Notes under the pieces: generated by a model
What the model was told of the DNA's origin: nothing
What the model saw: only the letters and a program-made list of their open reading frames with translations
Database searches by the model: none
Origin: Phallusia mammillata
Taxonomy: Eukaryota; Chordata; Ascidiacea; Phlebobranchia; Ascidiidae
Assembly (NCBI GenBank): GCA_003260075.1
Contig: QLIY01000415.1
Span: 62,001 to 126,000, forward strand
Direction of reading: 5' to 3'
Length of the DNA: 64,000 nucleotides
In this document: one piece after another, positions 1 through 13,500 of the stretch
Position numbering within the stretch: the stretch's first letter is position 1
How the letters are laid out: every line of letters begins with the position of its first letter
Position numbers and translations under genes: made by a program

Positions 1-802
1 GTTTAACCTAAGTTTACTGCGGTATAAAAAATCTAATAAGCGCAAAATCGACCAGTTAGGATTTATTGGATGCTTACAAAAGTAATAATTAGACATAAAC
101 AGTCAGGTTTGCCTTAAACCACGCTGTGATAGTGATAATACTGTAGCTGCGAATAGCAGTTATGAATAGGGTAATACAATAAAGTAAATGTAGAATTCAA
201 GTCTTCTTGCCAATTCTACCTTACAATGGACTTAAGGCGCAATGGTTGCATCGGCGGAAAAAGTTTTTGCGTTACTGTCCGTTACAGTAAAGCTGATAGG
301 CAATTGTATGAAGGGCAGCAGCTCTACCTTTGAAAAAAGTGCTAAACCATGTTGGATTTTCTCCGGAAATAAACGTGGCGCAATTAGTTTGGACAACCAG
401 GGTAAGCCGGTTAAAAGGGAGGTAAACAACGGCGGCTGGAAAAGAAACCTTATACCCAACTTCCAAAAAGCTTTGGCTTACGAATAAAAAAAACACATCT
501 CAAATAGAGTGTTGGGCCAAGAAATTAGATAAAATACATGAATGGTTGTGGTTTGAAAGATGGCGCCAGAACTCACAATCATGAAATCATGATAGTGTCT
601 TGTTTTTTTTATAATTTGCATTCCTGGAGGTTCCTATTAAAAATCGATTTTAGTTGACCACTCTAAACTTTTGTGTGACCATGGGTTTGGCTGTTGTCAA
701 TAGGCAGTAGCTGAGTCGAGTAACAAATGATACATTTTTTTCGGCAGTAAATACAAATTAAGTTAGCTTTAATGTACAAGCGTCGAGCCATTAAATGATA
801 AC

Positions 803-1008
803 CTGCAGACAGTGCACACTGCCAGTTTCCTCTGTGGTGTATGCCCGGTTGTTGCATCGCACAGACTAGGTGAGGCATGGGTTTTTACCCTGTTACTCCC
901 AGCAAACTGGAGTGCCGTTAAAGGGCTACACTAGCAAATGCGGCCGATCTCTCATCACCAGCTGCACTGATGAGACCTTATAGGTCGAAACAGTGTGCAC
1001 TGTCTGCA
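803..1008. mobile_element. MITE family 1, full copy
   Basis: Terminal inverted repeats of about 18 bp (TGCAGACAGTGCACACT and its complement), about 206 bp, with an internal TATAGGTCGAAACAGTG near the right end. No coding capacity. Confidence 0.65.
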
Positions 1009-1257
1009 AATTAGCTTTAATTTGTACTGGTGCCTTTGCGAAAGCCATGTTTTGCCACCTGGTCTGTGTCGACAAAACCAACCACAAGTGACATAGAATA
1101 TTTGTGGCAACATTGCAAGAGTTGAACCAACTTTGCATGCGATTGCGCAATATCACAAGCAACGTTTAGTGCTTCAGTGTTGTAAATCCAAGTAAGTAAT
1201 CACAGTATAAACTTTTATTGTTAGATAAAGAGTCTGCAATAGTAACATCGTAGTTTA

Positions 1258-1477
1258 TCTAAACCTTTTTGCTACTACTAGATGCATTTTGATATAGTTT
1301 ACAAGAAAAGGATTCCTTTTTAATATTTTTTCAACCCGCAAACCCAAATTGGAGACCACTGGGGGGGGGGAATCTAAACCTTTTTGATACTACTGGATGC
1401 TGTTTTGATACAGTTTACAAGAAAGGGCTTCCTTTTTAATATTTTTTCAACCCGCAAACCCAAATTGGAGACCACTG
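1258..1477. repeat. Direct duplication with G10 joint
   Basis: 1258-1361 and 1373-1477 are near-identical, separated by G at 1361-1370. Confidence 0.85.
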
Positions 1478-1661
1478 TGATAGTATATGCTTAGTATTTC
1501 AATAAGGTTTATAGTTTTTACAAGTACAAGTTTACAAGCGGTTTTAGAGGTACTGGTGGGTCATATTCTTAACAGTACTCCTTAAACGAATCAAACTTGA
1601 ATGGTGCATTTGTTCGTAACTACGCCTAATTGCCAATGCGTTTTAACACCGATGTTGAACG

Positions 1662-2287
1662 AAATTTAGTTTTACAAATAAAGCATATAATTTGTACTCG
1701 TGTCCTTTTAGGTCTTCTCGCGTGTAGCTTTGGCGAAATTCATTGGGCAATCACCGCAAAACTTCTATAGATCTTCAATTCGAAAGCATAAAAAATGCGT
1801 TGCTATTTATATAAGTGTTACAAAATTTCTTGCCCGGTGTTTTAAAACAGTTTAATATGTTATTAAATTGAAAAAAGTGTTTGCCTCTCCATTAGCACAG
1901 AAAAAAAAAAATCAATACATTTGCTAGTAAATAAGCAAACAAAAAAGCTTTTTGTTGTTGTTGCAGTTTTTGAAACATTTAGGCACAGAAAATTGTGGGG
2001 GGGGGGGAATTTAGTTTTACAAATAAAGCATATAATTTGTACTCATGTCCTTTTAGGTATAGATCTTCAATTCGAAAGCATAAAAATTGCGTTGCTATTT
2101 ATATGAGTGTTACAAATTTTCCAGCCCGGTGTTTTAAAACATTTTAATATGTTATTAAATTTGAAAAACTGTTTGCCTCTCTATTATAGCACAGAAAAAA
2201 TATCAATACATTTGCTAGTAAATAAACAAACAAAAAAGTTTTTTGTTGTTGTTGCAGTTTTTGAAACATTTAGGCACAGAAAATTGT
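1662..2287. repeat. Direct duplication with G11 joint
   Basis: 1662-1996 and 2008-2287, joint at 1997-2007. The second copy lacks about 55 bp. Confidence 0.85.
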
Positions 2288-2943
2288 ATCGATATAAAAT
2301 CTTGTTCAGATTTTCAACTTCAATTTAAAATCACGTATTACGATCGGTGACTTAGTACTTAAGGGCTAAATGTCAATGGTGTAGTAAATACGATTTCATC
2401 TTTCCGCCGAATTGCGCAGAATTTTGTTACATTTTTTATTAATAATTTCATCCAGCAACAAACATTACTTCAATTGTCAAACGAAATGCGATGCAAATAA
2501 CCGGAAATCGGACTTTTTCGTCCCATAGTTTGCCCTGCAGACATAAGGTGACCCGCAGACCAATCTGTTATGTAACGTTCGACATTCCAATGTGTGAAAA
2601 CCTTGGTCGAGTGGTCATTAATAACCTGGTCGTTATGGTTTAAGGAAACGCTTACATCCGCTTTGACTTAGGGTTTTAAACTACAACATTTGGGATATTA
2701 TTTCTTTTGTTTTGTGACTATAAGCACAACGATAAACCAATAGTAGAGATACTTGATTTGCAGTAAAACTAAAAATGTTTGATTTTACTAGTTTTGGAGT
2801 GTTGATACTTAAATAGTGTGTGCAAAACCATTAATCTTATCCAACAAATTATCTGCAAAAAATTTGCCTGTGGTTTCATGCTAAATTAAATTAAAGTAAA
2901 ACCCCTTTTTATCAATGTAAAAACATCAGGTCAATAAATAATA

Positions 2944-2970
2944 GCTGCAGACAGTGCACACTGTTTCGAC
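2944..2970. repeat. MITE family 1 terminus
   Basis: Isolated terminus GCTGCAGACAGTGCACACTG continuing TTTCGAC; no matching second end seen nearby. Confidence 0.5.
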
Positions 2971-3492
2971 ATGTGTATTGTCGTTTTGATTTTACATTGA
3001 TACTGTGACACTGAGCCGACATCACTCTTCTCAAACAGTTGCTTGGCCATTGTGAGACAGTTCAAATGAAGTGAGTGGTACTCTCAAAACGTTTGTTTAC
3101 CAGACCACATTCATACCTTCTTTTCACAGCGCCTGCGCAAAATTGGCATATATAATAACCGGGTTACTGTAATCACTATGTGTTGCGACATTCAGCACTT
3201 CATTTTATTGAAGCGGAGGTTTTTGTCCCATTAACATTTATTTATTTGTTTGCCGACTTTTATCGCATGATAAAAACTGCAGAGTTTAGTCTGAAGGCCA
3301 AGCACGTACAGTAAAGGTTTAGTGCGGTTTATACCGTTCTTTGTGTTTTCAAAAGAGAGTGTATGTGTATTTGAGCTTGGCTGCAATCGTTTAAGCAGCT
3401 AATAACTGCATACGAAATACTGTACGCAAGGTCTGCCAGAGTAGCTGTATTCTTTGTTTCATTTTCGTCAAAAAAACATCCGACAGTCAAGG

Positions 3493-3694
3493 CATCACGA
3501 CATGAGCTTATCTGGGTCTGATATGCTATCTAATAAGCCATATGCGGGCTCGGTGGCATATTTACCCAGAGGGGGGGGGGGTTTGTTGGAAAGGACAAAC
3601 ATAAAATTGGATCAAATATCACGACATGAGCTTATCTGGGTCTGACATGCTATCTAATAAGCCATATGCGGGCTCGGTGGCATATTTACCCAGA
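3493..3694. repeat. Direct duplication with G11 joint
   Basis: 3493-3570 and 3618-3694 differ by one or two bases; G at 3571-3581. Confidence 0.85.
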
Positions 3695-3944
3695 TTTTAA
3701 TAACATGCATTAGCCTATACAACGATGCCATTTTAGCTTTGAGTAGGCGGTGGTCAGTTCGACATAAGTCAGATTTTCTACAACACCTCTTGCATGCATG
3801 ACGCGTTCTGACTCAATTCAAGAGTTTTAGAATGAAAAACGTTGTGACATAACTGCTTTAAAAACCATAATCAATTACCAACTTAAATATCTATTTTCCT
3901 TCACTTACAAAATTGCCACCTTTTACTTATAGTATATCCTAGGT

Positions 3945-4426
3945 CAGTGCTTTTCAACCTTTTTTGGTGTGCTGAACCCTTAAAGTTGTTGTGACGAACT
4001 CATGCACCCTGTTTACTTAAAAGGTAAACTGAGATAAATAGCGACATGAAAAATCGTTATGCATATCATCTTGTCAATTAACTCCAAACATATGTTCGCG
4101 AAAGTATCAATATTCGATATCCTAACATCACCCGAATATAACACGTACAGCCACTATCAAACTAGACACGGGGATAAACCATTGAAAAAGTTTACCTGGG
4201 TTATACATATTACAAGTGGCTGTACGTGTTACATTCGGGTGATGTTAGGAGTGGCTGTACGTTACAAGTTGAAACCTACATCTTTTTTCTAATATCTTGA
4301 AAGTCAAATATGAATGGTTCAATAAAAGTTTGTGATGCACCCTTGTATACCTTTTCGTACTGGTGCACCGCATAAATATTTTGGTGCACCCTAGGGTGCG
4401 CCGTGCACACCGGTTGAAGAGCACTG
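3945..4426. mobile_element. hAT-type non-autonomous element
   Basis: Ends CAGTGCTTTTCAACC / GGTTGAAGAGCACTG, flanked by the 8-bp target duplication TCCTAGGT. 482 bp, no transposase. A second inverted repeat lies inside (CACCCGAATATAACACGTAC versus GTACGTGTTACATTCGGGTG). Confidence 0.85.
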
Positions 4427-4448
4427 TCCTAGGTATCACAACTTTTTG

Positions 4449-4485
4449 TATTCGCAGAGGTGGGGTTGGTGCTTAATTTAAAAAT
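4449..4485 (+). promoter_or_regulatory. Possible 5'UTR or spliced-leader acceptor of gene A
   Basis: TATTCGCAG|AGGTGG lies 28 nt before the ATG. Many ascidian mRNAs receive a spliced leader at such sites, but a cis 5'UTR intron fits equally. Confidence 0.3.
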
Positions 4486-4567
4486 ATGGAACAGAATATG
4501 CCAAATGGACGATATGATAACAGACCGCCAAGCGGGATCTTAAAGCGGCGTCACATTGAGAATCAAG
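4486..4567 (+). CDS. Gene A exon 1 (start codon)
   Basis: Begins with ATG (MEQNMPNGRY...) and ends at CAAG|GTAAGA in phase 1, coding for residues 1-27. A TTCGCAG site 28 nt upstream (ends 4457) could be a 5'UTR or spliced-leader acceptor. Weakest exon of the model because it has no counterpart in gene B. Confidence 0.6.
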
Positions 4568-7500
4568 GTAAGATTCATTTTTTATAGCGGTTAACGGTCA
4601 AATAAATTTAAGTTAGAAGAAATTGTATAAATTTATGAACAGTTTGAGAAAACACAGATGCCTTTTTAGGCGAAACATTTATACAAGTCTATCCAATTTA
4701 TATTTATACCAGTCGTATATTGTTAATTTTGTTGGAAAAGTTTAATCATAAACATTACTGCCAAGGTAGTGGTGTATATAGAATACATCGTGTAGACGTT
4801 TCGACAATCTCTGCTGTCATCATCAGTACATGTTTACCTTTGAAGTGCTTCGATCTTCCGCAGTTTAAGCTTGACATCAATACCGTGGTGGCATCCAATA
4901 TACTTAGGAACACTATGCACGGACTTGAAAACAACAGAGATTGTCGAAACGTCTACACGATGTATTCTATTTACACCACTACCTTGGCAGTAATGTTTAT
5001 GATTAAACTACTTTTCAAGTCCGTGCATAGTGTTCCTAAGTTTGTTGGAAAAGGTTTTGCAATCCTACACTTTCACGCAGTTACTCAATGTAGGGTGATT
5101 TTTACAATTAATCACAGAAAACCCGTTTGTGCAGATGAAAATGACTTGAACAATGCTGGGGATACCGAAACCCAAAGATTGTGCTCGACCAGCAATGATG
5201 ATGAGTAAGTAGATATGAATTTTTTTATTATAAGTTTGAATGATTGGCTCTTGTATAGGGTTGCAATACGTCAGGATTTTCCCTGACATGTCAGGGAATT
5301 TAGTGTTTAAATCTGCGTCAGGGAGAAATGTTAAAATGTACTTAAAAGTCAGGAATTATACATAAAAAATATATATATACTATAAAATTAATGTACCAAC
5401 GGAGAAAGTTTCTAGTAGTTAGCTACAACCGCGTCTATACCATGAAACGTAAAGAGGTAAACTGGCGGCGCGCAGTTTAACAAACAAGGTTACTGTTTTG
5501 ATTTGCAGTGTGTGCGCGCGCGTAACAATACCTGTTTGTTACTGGTTGTCTAACAATACGCGTTAAATACACAAATAAAAATCCGCGTCTGAAGAAAACA
5601 CAACATTCGATGCTATGTTGGAAATTTTATTTGCATTGTGGCTCCCATTGTTTGTTTGTTTGTTTTTTCTGTGTGAAATTGGTCCGAATGGTCTTTTGAG
5701 TGGTAAAGGTTGACGACCTGATATATGTGCTTATTGTTTCAAGGATATTGAGAGTAGTGAGCTTAGTCTAATAATCTTGACTGAACAAAAGCTTAAGCAG
5801 AAAGTTAGTTGACAAGGATCAGAGTATCGTATGTAACGTTTTCTAGTGTCTGTTTGACTTTCGAATATTCTAAATTTATTCCGGAATAGAAGTGTTTAGA
5901 TCAAAAAAAAGGTTAAGGGGGGGGGGAACGAGTCGATTTTGATTGAAACCAATTTGTTTTACGAGTGACGAGCAAGAAAAAAGTGTTCTGCAAGTTAAAG
6001 AGCTGCTTGGTTAACAAACCAATACTTAGCTTCCTGACTTGCAAAAACCTTTCGATTTGCGCACAGATGCCCTAAACAAGAGGCTGGGTTATGTCCTTGT
6101 CGCACTAGTGGTGTCAACCGCGCTGTTTAAGCGGCGTAATTTTTGGGTAAATTGTGAATGTACGGCGGCCCTAAAAACTTTTTTTGCCGCGGCGATGCCG
6201 CAACTTATGCAACTTATGTAATTACGTTCGCTTTAAAAAAATCGTCAATATGTACACGGATTTGTTATGTTTTTCTGTCATGATTAGGCACCGCGATAAT
6301 GAAAGATTTAACCGCCTGTGGTGAAGGCCTGAATGTAAAACAAAGTTGTTTTTGTCAGCAACTAAAATCGACACAACACAAGCTAAGGATTTTAGACAGG
6401 CGAGGTCTTTTTAAGTTGATTGTATCTTGAACTTGCAAAGTTTGCAAAATGTGTTTTTTATTGCACCTTTTCTGCAAGTTTTTTGTACTTAAAACGTATG
6501 CGTAAAAATACTTAATTAACTATGTCCAGATTTCAAATTTTTTAAGAAATGAGGAAGGGCTTTCTAGTACAGTGTGATAACGGATCGAGATTTGTAAGTC
6601 GGACCGGGTTTGAGTTTAGATTTCTTCTATAAAACGGGCTTGATTCGGCCCTGACTTTACACTCTGTTACATTCTATTTTTTGAATAATTTTAAGTAGCG
6701 AGTTGCAGGATCTGACCTAATGTCAAACAGCCCTAAACCGCCTTGTTTAGGACTAATTGTATATTATTGTATATTGCGTTTGTTGTCTTGGTCTTTTATT
6801 AAAGCTTCAATGTATAGGCCTATCAATCAAACTTTCAGGCTTAAACCGGCTTCTCAAAAACGAATCGGGTTCGGGCCGGGTATTGGTCTTGTACTTTCGG
6901 GCCCATTTACAACTTTGTTTCAGGCCCGTTTACAACCGTGATCGAAGCAGTGCAGTTTCAACACTTTTGTCGGTGCCGTTTGAGAACAGCTTGAAATTTT
7001 GGGGTGCGAACAAAAATCCTTTCTGTCCGCGACACCACTAAGCTCCATGTCAGGCAAAGTAGGAGAGAAGGAGCTGTCGCTCGCGGAGCACCCATAGTGA
7101 TTTAGCGGAAGTTTTATGTTGTCTGCTCTGTGTCTATTGTGCCTAAAGCCAAACTCATGTACATTATTGTTATGTTCAACAATGTTTACCTAAATCAGCG
7201 GTTCTATATTCTTATTTAGCGTCAGTTTGTGCAACTGAATAAGTTTAAATCAAAGTGAAAGTGAGAATCAAGTCAAGTCAAATTTTATTTGCATAGTCAC
7301 TTCATCATCATGCAAATGTAAATTTGTGCCACCGTGCACGTTTTTTTGAATATTTGAAACTCATTTTCTGGACATACTTTTAAAACAAGCCTAAGTGGAC
7401 TTTCCTAATGTAAAAAACATGATATACGTGTTTGTCCAGGTACTAGACTTTTTATTTAGGATTAGTGGGCTCCCATGGCTTCTTTGTATATCTGCTGCAA

Positions 7501-10500
7501 TTCGGTTGGCAATGTTACAAAAAGTTTGTGCCCCCTTGATCAAGTTCCTTTGTACTTACCCAAAGTTTTTTATTATGCGGTGGGAATTTTGGCGACCAAC
7601 GGATCGTTTTGTTGAATGTGACTTTCACACGTAGACACAAGTTACAACTATACGTTGTGTAGCATTTTATAGACTTTCGATTTTGCGATAAAACTCTTTA
7701 CAAAGTAAGGTTATTGTGCCATATACCAAGTTTAAAGTGGTAAACATAAATTTAATTGGGAAAACACTTCTTTTTGTTTTCAAAAGGAATTATGTTGACT
7801 TTACGAGTTGTGCAAACTGTAGATAACGTTGCAACCAGTAAGCGATAATTTTGTTCATTGCAGCACACAGACAAAACAACGTTTCCAATAAAATAGAGAA
7901 TATGCCTAATGTCCCGTACTTTTGCTTGAAAACTTTATCGAAACTTGTTTTTGAAATTATTTGCAAAGGTTTATTATTTTGCTTCTTGCCGATCAGACTC
8001 CCGATTGGAGTAAATATATTTTAGTGACTTTGTGTTGTTAAATATCTGCTTTGTTGAAACTTGGTTAAGGCCAACGCTACCATAATGTCAAGTTTAAAGA
8101 GCTTTTCTGGCAAATGTGATTTTATTCCGACGTTTACGTCCTATACAGGTGGTCTACCATAATGTTTGCAATATCGGTTGCCCTTCCACGACCCTTTGAC
8201 GAGTGGCCAAACACATTAGTTTCACTTTTAGGTTTGTACACTTAAACTACAGTGTTTGAAGGTCGAAGTCCATATTGGGTGGTATACGATGGATTTTCCT
8301 ACGTTGTTCGAAGTTTCAACAATTTGTACTTCCCTGAAATTGCATCAAATGGTAATATAGACAAATGAAAATAAACGCATCGAAAAATCTTTTAATTAAA
8401 AGTGCGTATTAGGCGTTAAAAACAGATGTAATTAATATTGGTCTAAAGTCATGGGGGTGGTGTCCAGACAGGACCTTTGGACATAATGTTTAACCTTGGT
8501 TAATTATTGGTAAATTACTCAGTAAGGAAGTCGATTCAACAACTAAGCAAACCAGTTTATGCGTCATTGTGACGATATTAGCGGTTTTAGTGCAAAAAAT
8601 CAACATTGTTTTATGCCACTCTAATTTGACATTTAAAGGTTTGCGGTCTTGCAAAAATCCAGTTCGACCTTGAAATGTTTGTTCTAGTCGTGTATGTTGT
8701 TGCACTAATTTCTATAGAAAACAAATTCGTTTCTTCTATCTGTCTTCTCTGGCTTCTTTTAAACAATTTCAAACTGGCGTTGGTTATGCGTTGTTTTTCA
8801 AACCTAAATGGTTTTTGACGGTAACGAATTAAAGTACAAAATCCTGTCTTTATGTATAAGAGTTTACACAAAATATGCCACAACAACAAATGAATATAGA
8901 AACTTATGCAAAGCGAAACAACGATGTAAGTAATAAACGGTCCTTTCCGTACCACCGCATACACTTTATACCAAAAGTTTAAAACTACATCTTTTATTTG
9001 GCTTTGTTGCAGAGTTTTTGTTGAAAAAGCTTCTTGCCGTAAAATCCTAAATTTAAAATCCTAGTAAATGATTAAACAATCCATTCCATTCGGGGGGGGG
9101 GCACATCTTTCATTTGGCTTTGTTGCAGAGTTTTTGTTGAAAAAGCTTCTTGCCGTAAGATCCTAAATTTAAAATCCTAGTAAATGATTAAACAATCCAT
9201 TCCATTCCCTTGAAAAGAATTTTTTATTGGAACACGTTTGCACACAGATGAATTTCCCTTGTAACATTTGTAGCTGATATATAGTCGTTGACTTTCAACC
9301 CAAGTCGGAAAACGGCCGAAAACTTGTTGCAAACCGGCTGATTTTAATCGGACAATATTTCCACTGACCCTTCTGATTTTATCTACGTAATTTCGGACGG
9401 TTGATAGAAACATTTCAGAGATTAAAATCTTATAACAGCTCAGACGCAATTTGAGCAAGAAGTGTTTTTTGTTGCATAGTTGTAGGTCAGCCTTAGGTTT
9501 GGGGGGGGGGGGCATACCTAAAATAAACACTGCTGTGTTTCCTAACCTTTCAGATCTCGGATACGTTTTACCTAAGCGTAATCATTAGCGGTTTTTTAAT
9601 TGTTAAAAATAAAAATAATGAAAATAGTATATGGGTTTAGAAAAATTCGTGCAAAACTGGCACATTTGTAAATACATTAAACCTTGGTTAAAATGGATTC
9701 GGTTAATCCAGATATTCGCCTAATTAAAAAATAACTCAAAAAAGTATAAGACACAAATGATTGGAAACGTGTAAAGGCTTTAACTAATCAACATCGGTTA
9801 AACCGGATCTACGGCAATTCCCGATTTTGTTTGGTCTAAACGGTCCGGATTAACCGACGTTTACTGCATGCCAGGGGTGCACAACCTGCGGCCTTGAACA
9901 TGTATATTATTATGTATGTACTGGCGGCTGTGACGTAAATAAAATACTTTATTGCATTTAAAATAGGCTGGGGGGGGGGACTTGTTGCAAACCGGCTGAT
10001 TTTAATCGAACAATATTTCCACTGACCCTTTTGATTTTATCTACGTAATTTCGGACGGTTGATGGAAACATTTCAGAGATTAAAATCTTATAACAGCTCA
10101 GACGCAATTTTAGCAAGAAGTGTTTTTTGTTGCATAGTTGTAGGTCAGCCTTAGGTTTGTGAAGCGTCTATATTTCACAGCACTGAAACTGCATGCTGTC
10201 TGAAAATAAACTTATTAAATGGAATTCGTATGATGTGACTTTGCAAGCTTTGAGCAAATTGACCAAGATATAACACATATCTAGAGATTTTTCGAAAATT
10301 AACACAATTTGTTTTATACCATACCTAAAATAAACACTGCTGGTGTGTTTCCTAACCTTTCAGTTTTCCGATACGTTTTACCTAAGCGTAATCATTAGCG
10401 TTTTTTTGTTTATTGTTAAAACTAAAAATAATGAAAAAAATATATGGGTTTGAAAAAATACTTGCAAAAGTGGCTCATTTGTAAATACATTAAACCTTGG

Positions 10501-13500
10501 TTAAACTGGATTCGGTTAATCCAGATATTCGCCTAATTCGAAAAAACTCAAAAAAGTATAAGGCACAAATTATTGGAAACGTGTAAAGGCTTTAACTAAT
10601 CAACATCGGTTAATCCGGATCTTCGGCCATTTCCGTTTTTTTGGTCCAAACGGTCCGGATTAACCGAGGTTTACTGTATGCCAGGGGTGCACAACCTGCG
10701 GCCGTGAACATGTATATTAATATGTATGTACTGGCGGCCGTGACGTAAATAAAACACTTTTGCTAAATAATTGTATTTCATAACTGCTCTAAACAGATTT
10801 TGTGTGACTAGAAAGAGGTACCATAAACGTCACAATACAGATAATGACGTCATAAAGGGTTGAGACTGATGGTCATGCAAGTTCAGTTCGATCCGTGCAT
10901 CAAGTTGAAATTGTTCTAGGCTTTTCAGGCGCCATTAGATAGTATTATACGAAATAAACTAAATTCTTTACATCAGTAGTATTGAAACAAAAACCAGCAC
11001 ACACTTGGCGGCCGTTGGTGAAATAAGAATCTGCGATGCGGCCATCATAGCGAAAAGGTTGTGCACCTCTGCTGTAGGCTATCATTTGCGATTTTGGGCT
11101 CTACTTATAACTCTATAATAAAAGACAAAAACAGCCCATGTTTGTCTACCAATACGTATGAAACCCCCCATAAAGAAACGTGGTGTATAGTGATGGATGA
11201 CTGAACGAAGCTCGCTGGAAAGTTGTTTTAAAATTTCTAAAGCTGCACAAGCAAATAACGTGCGTGAATGGAATTGTTTACACACGTGCAGACGAGTATG
11301 GAAACCCCGAATTACATTAAGTTACGCAATCACACCACAATCATCTATCAAGCACTTGGTCGCTCTCTTCAAATTTAAGAATTCAGAACACTTGTCATAA
11401 TCAGAATATTCCATATCGGTCCAAACGGCGATCAAGTGGAATGCTTTACATATAGTTTCGGTTTCAGAGCTTTTCCCGGTTAAGTTTTCTTTGCAGCAAC
11501 TTAAGGGCGTTAGCCGACTGAAGTGTATGGGGTATGTTTTGACGCCGAAATGCTATGGCTGACTGTATATTGTTTCCAGTGGTTTTACTCATGGCAGATA
11601 GTACCTTATTTACTGAATGTTATGCAAAGAGTTGAGTTGTGTAATTTTGTAAGCATAGACACAGTTCATTTCTTGTAATACAAGTTGCTGTGTATTAAGC
11701 GTACAAAGTAAGTTGGAGTTTACTACGTGTGGGCAAATCTTTGATTAATGTTTGCCAGAAACTTCTGTGCCTTTAAGATTGCAACTAACGTAGGATTTCG
11801 CTAAACAACCGCTGATTTTTCTATGTTGTACAAAAAGTGTCATGAAACAAAGTCGCAGGTAATGCAGTTTTTGTTGACTTATTTTATAGCAGATTGGCTG
11901 CTTTCAAAATTTGTACCATTTAACCCTAGGGCAGTAGTTCTCAAACTGTGCGTCGCGACGCTCTGGTGCGTCGTTCGAATTTTCCAAGGGCGTCGCAGAA
12001 TATTCGTCTCGTGTCTTTTTGTCGTTGTATCAATAAACACAACTTTAATGAAAAGTTTCCTCATTAACTTTTATTTGCTGGTGCGTCGCAAGTCCAGAAA
12101 ACTTTTTCAAAGGCGTCGCAACAAAAAAAGTTTGAGAACCGCTGCCCTAGGGTGATAGATTTTTAAGTTATAACTACGTAAACCTCGGTTAAACCGGAAT
12201 TTGGGTCCGGATTAACCGAGGTTTACTATAATTTTACACATGTTGGCTTGAAAACCGTAGTTGGTGCTCCATGCAATATACAAATAAGTTAAGCCAGTTG
12301 ATTATAGTTGAATGCCGCCACATTCTGACCTTGTGTAAAGGCAAGCGATATATTATTTGCGACGTACTTGTCCTAACGCCTGAACAAACAACAGAAGCGT
12401 CCAGTTCGGAAAAACACTCGACAAGTGTCTGAATGCGCAATAATATTGCAATACTCCATTTGCGACGGAGTTTTCCTCTCGCCTGAACAACCAATGGGCT
12501 TCTGGACAAATTGAGGGTAACCCGAAAACACACTTGACCAGCATAGTTCGTAGGTTAAATAGAATGCGATCTAATTGGCGTCCAAAATGCGGAATTTTGT
12601 TTGCTATTGATATACTGGGGCCGGTCTTACATATTTATCTCCAGTCGCGCACCGTGCAATAATTTTAGGCTTTATTAATCACCCAATTTATCGCGCTGAA
12701 GGGTAAACGTTAGTTTGAAGCGGATGGATTCTAATCCGAAATTTTGAAAACCTGTTTTGAATACTTTATTGCTTTTGATACAATGTATTTTTACGCAATG
12801 GGGATCAAAATCGTATAATTCAGATATTTTATGTAAACCCAACGGTATTTAAATTATCACTTTTATTCTTTACGTTTTGTTTTTTCGACCTAATGTTTTT
12901 ACTGACCCTATACCAAAGTTACCAAACCATTAATTAACCATTTTTTTTTCAGTGTAAACGAACCACTTCCACTGTACGACCAGTTCAGAACCATCCCTCG
13001 TGAAGATGAAACCAGAATTACATCCACCACTTCTAAGTTCTTTGTAAAGCTTTTCAAGTACATCTCCGTAATTCTCTGCTGTGCTATCGTGCTAGTCGGC
13101 GGTGTAATAAGCAAGGTAAATTGCTTTGTCATTGTTTAATAATATATAGTCAAGTGGGTGTCGAAATTGCTGAATCATGTAACGTTATTGGATAACATGA
13201 TCAAAACAAAATTCGATCAACAAAGTGGAATAAGTCATAAGATTTTTATGTACAGTAAGCCATAAATACGTAGTCTGTTGACGCAACAAAAAAGTGTGTG
13301 ACGTCGCCTCGGCAATGACGTCACTTGTTTGGCATATTTCGTCACGTAACAATAAATGATTATCCTGGTACCGGACGTTTATAATATTGCGTAGGTGTTG
13401 GATTGGATACAGTTCATAGAATGGGCACATTATTATAAGCTTGTAGGTCTTTTATGGAATATCAATGTAGCGTAAAGCAGTTTGTCTAACAAATTTAGTA

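Larger units (their letters stand above)
1..4448. other. Upstream region without a gene
   Basis: Contains family 1 MITE, duplications with G joints and a hAT-type element. Short frames present show no similarity I recognise. Presumed to include the gene A promoter. Confidence 0.6.
9322..10760. repeat. Two-block duplication P-G12-Q-G10-P'-X-Q'
   Basis: P (9322-9500) and Q (9513-9969) are joined by G12. After G10 comes P' (9980-10159), then 160 bp X, then Q' (10320-10760). The first block lacks X exactly where the G run stands. Confidence 0.85.
5205..12952 (+). other. Gene A intron 2 (7.7 kb)
   Basis: Largest intron. Holds the Gypsy fragment, dispersed repeat, duplications and MITEs listed separately. 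No additional exon with a gene B counterpart is expected or seen between exons 2 and 3. Confidence 0.65.

Noticed and set aside
4720-5208. 162-codon open frame
   Set aside because: It runs through both arms of the foldback element; only the last 70 nt are exon 2, reached by splicing.
5917-5926. Duplication at the G10 run
   Set aside because: Unlike the others, no copied flanks found here; the same is true at 36144-36154.
6670-6695. Ciona spliced-leader RNA gene
   Set aside because: ATTCTATTTTTTGAATAA resembles the leader but has extra bases, and no downstream donor or SL RNA fold was seen.
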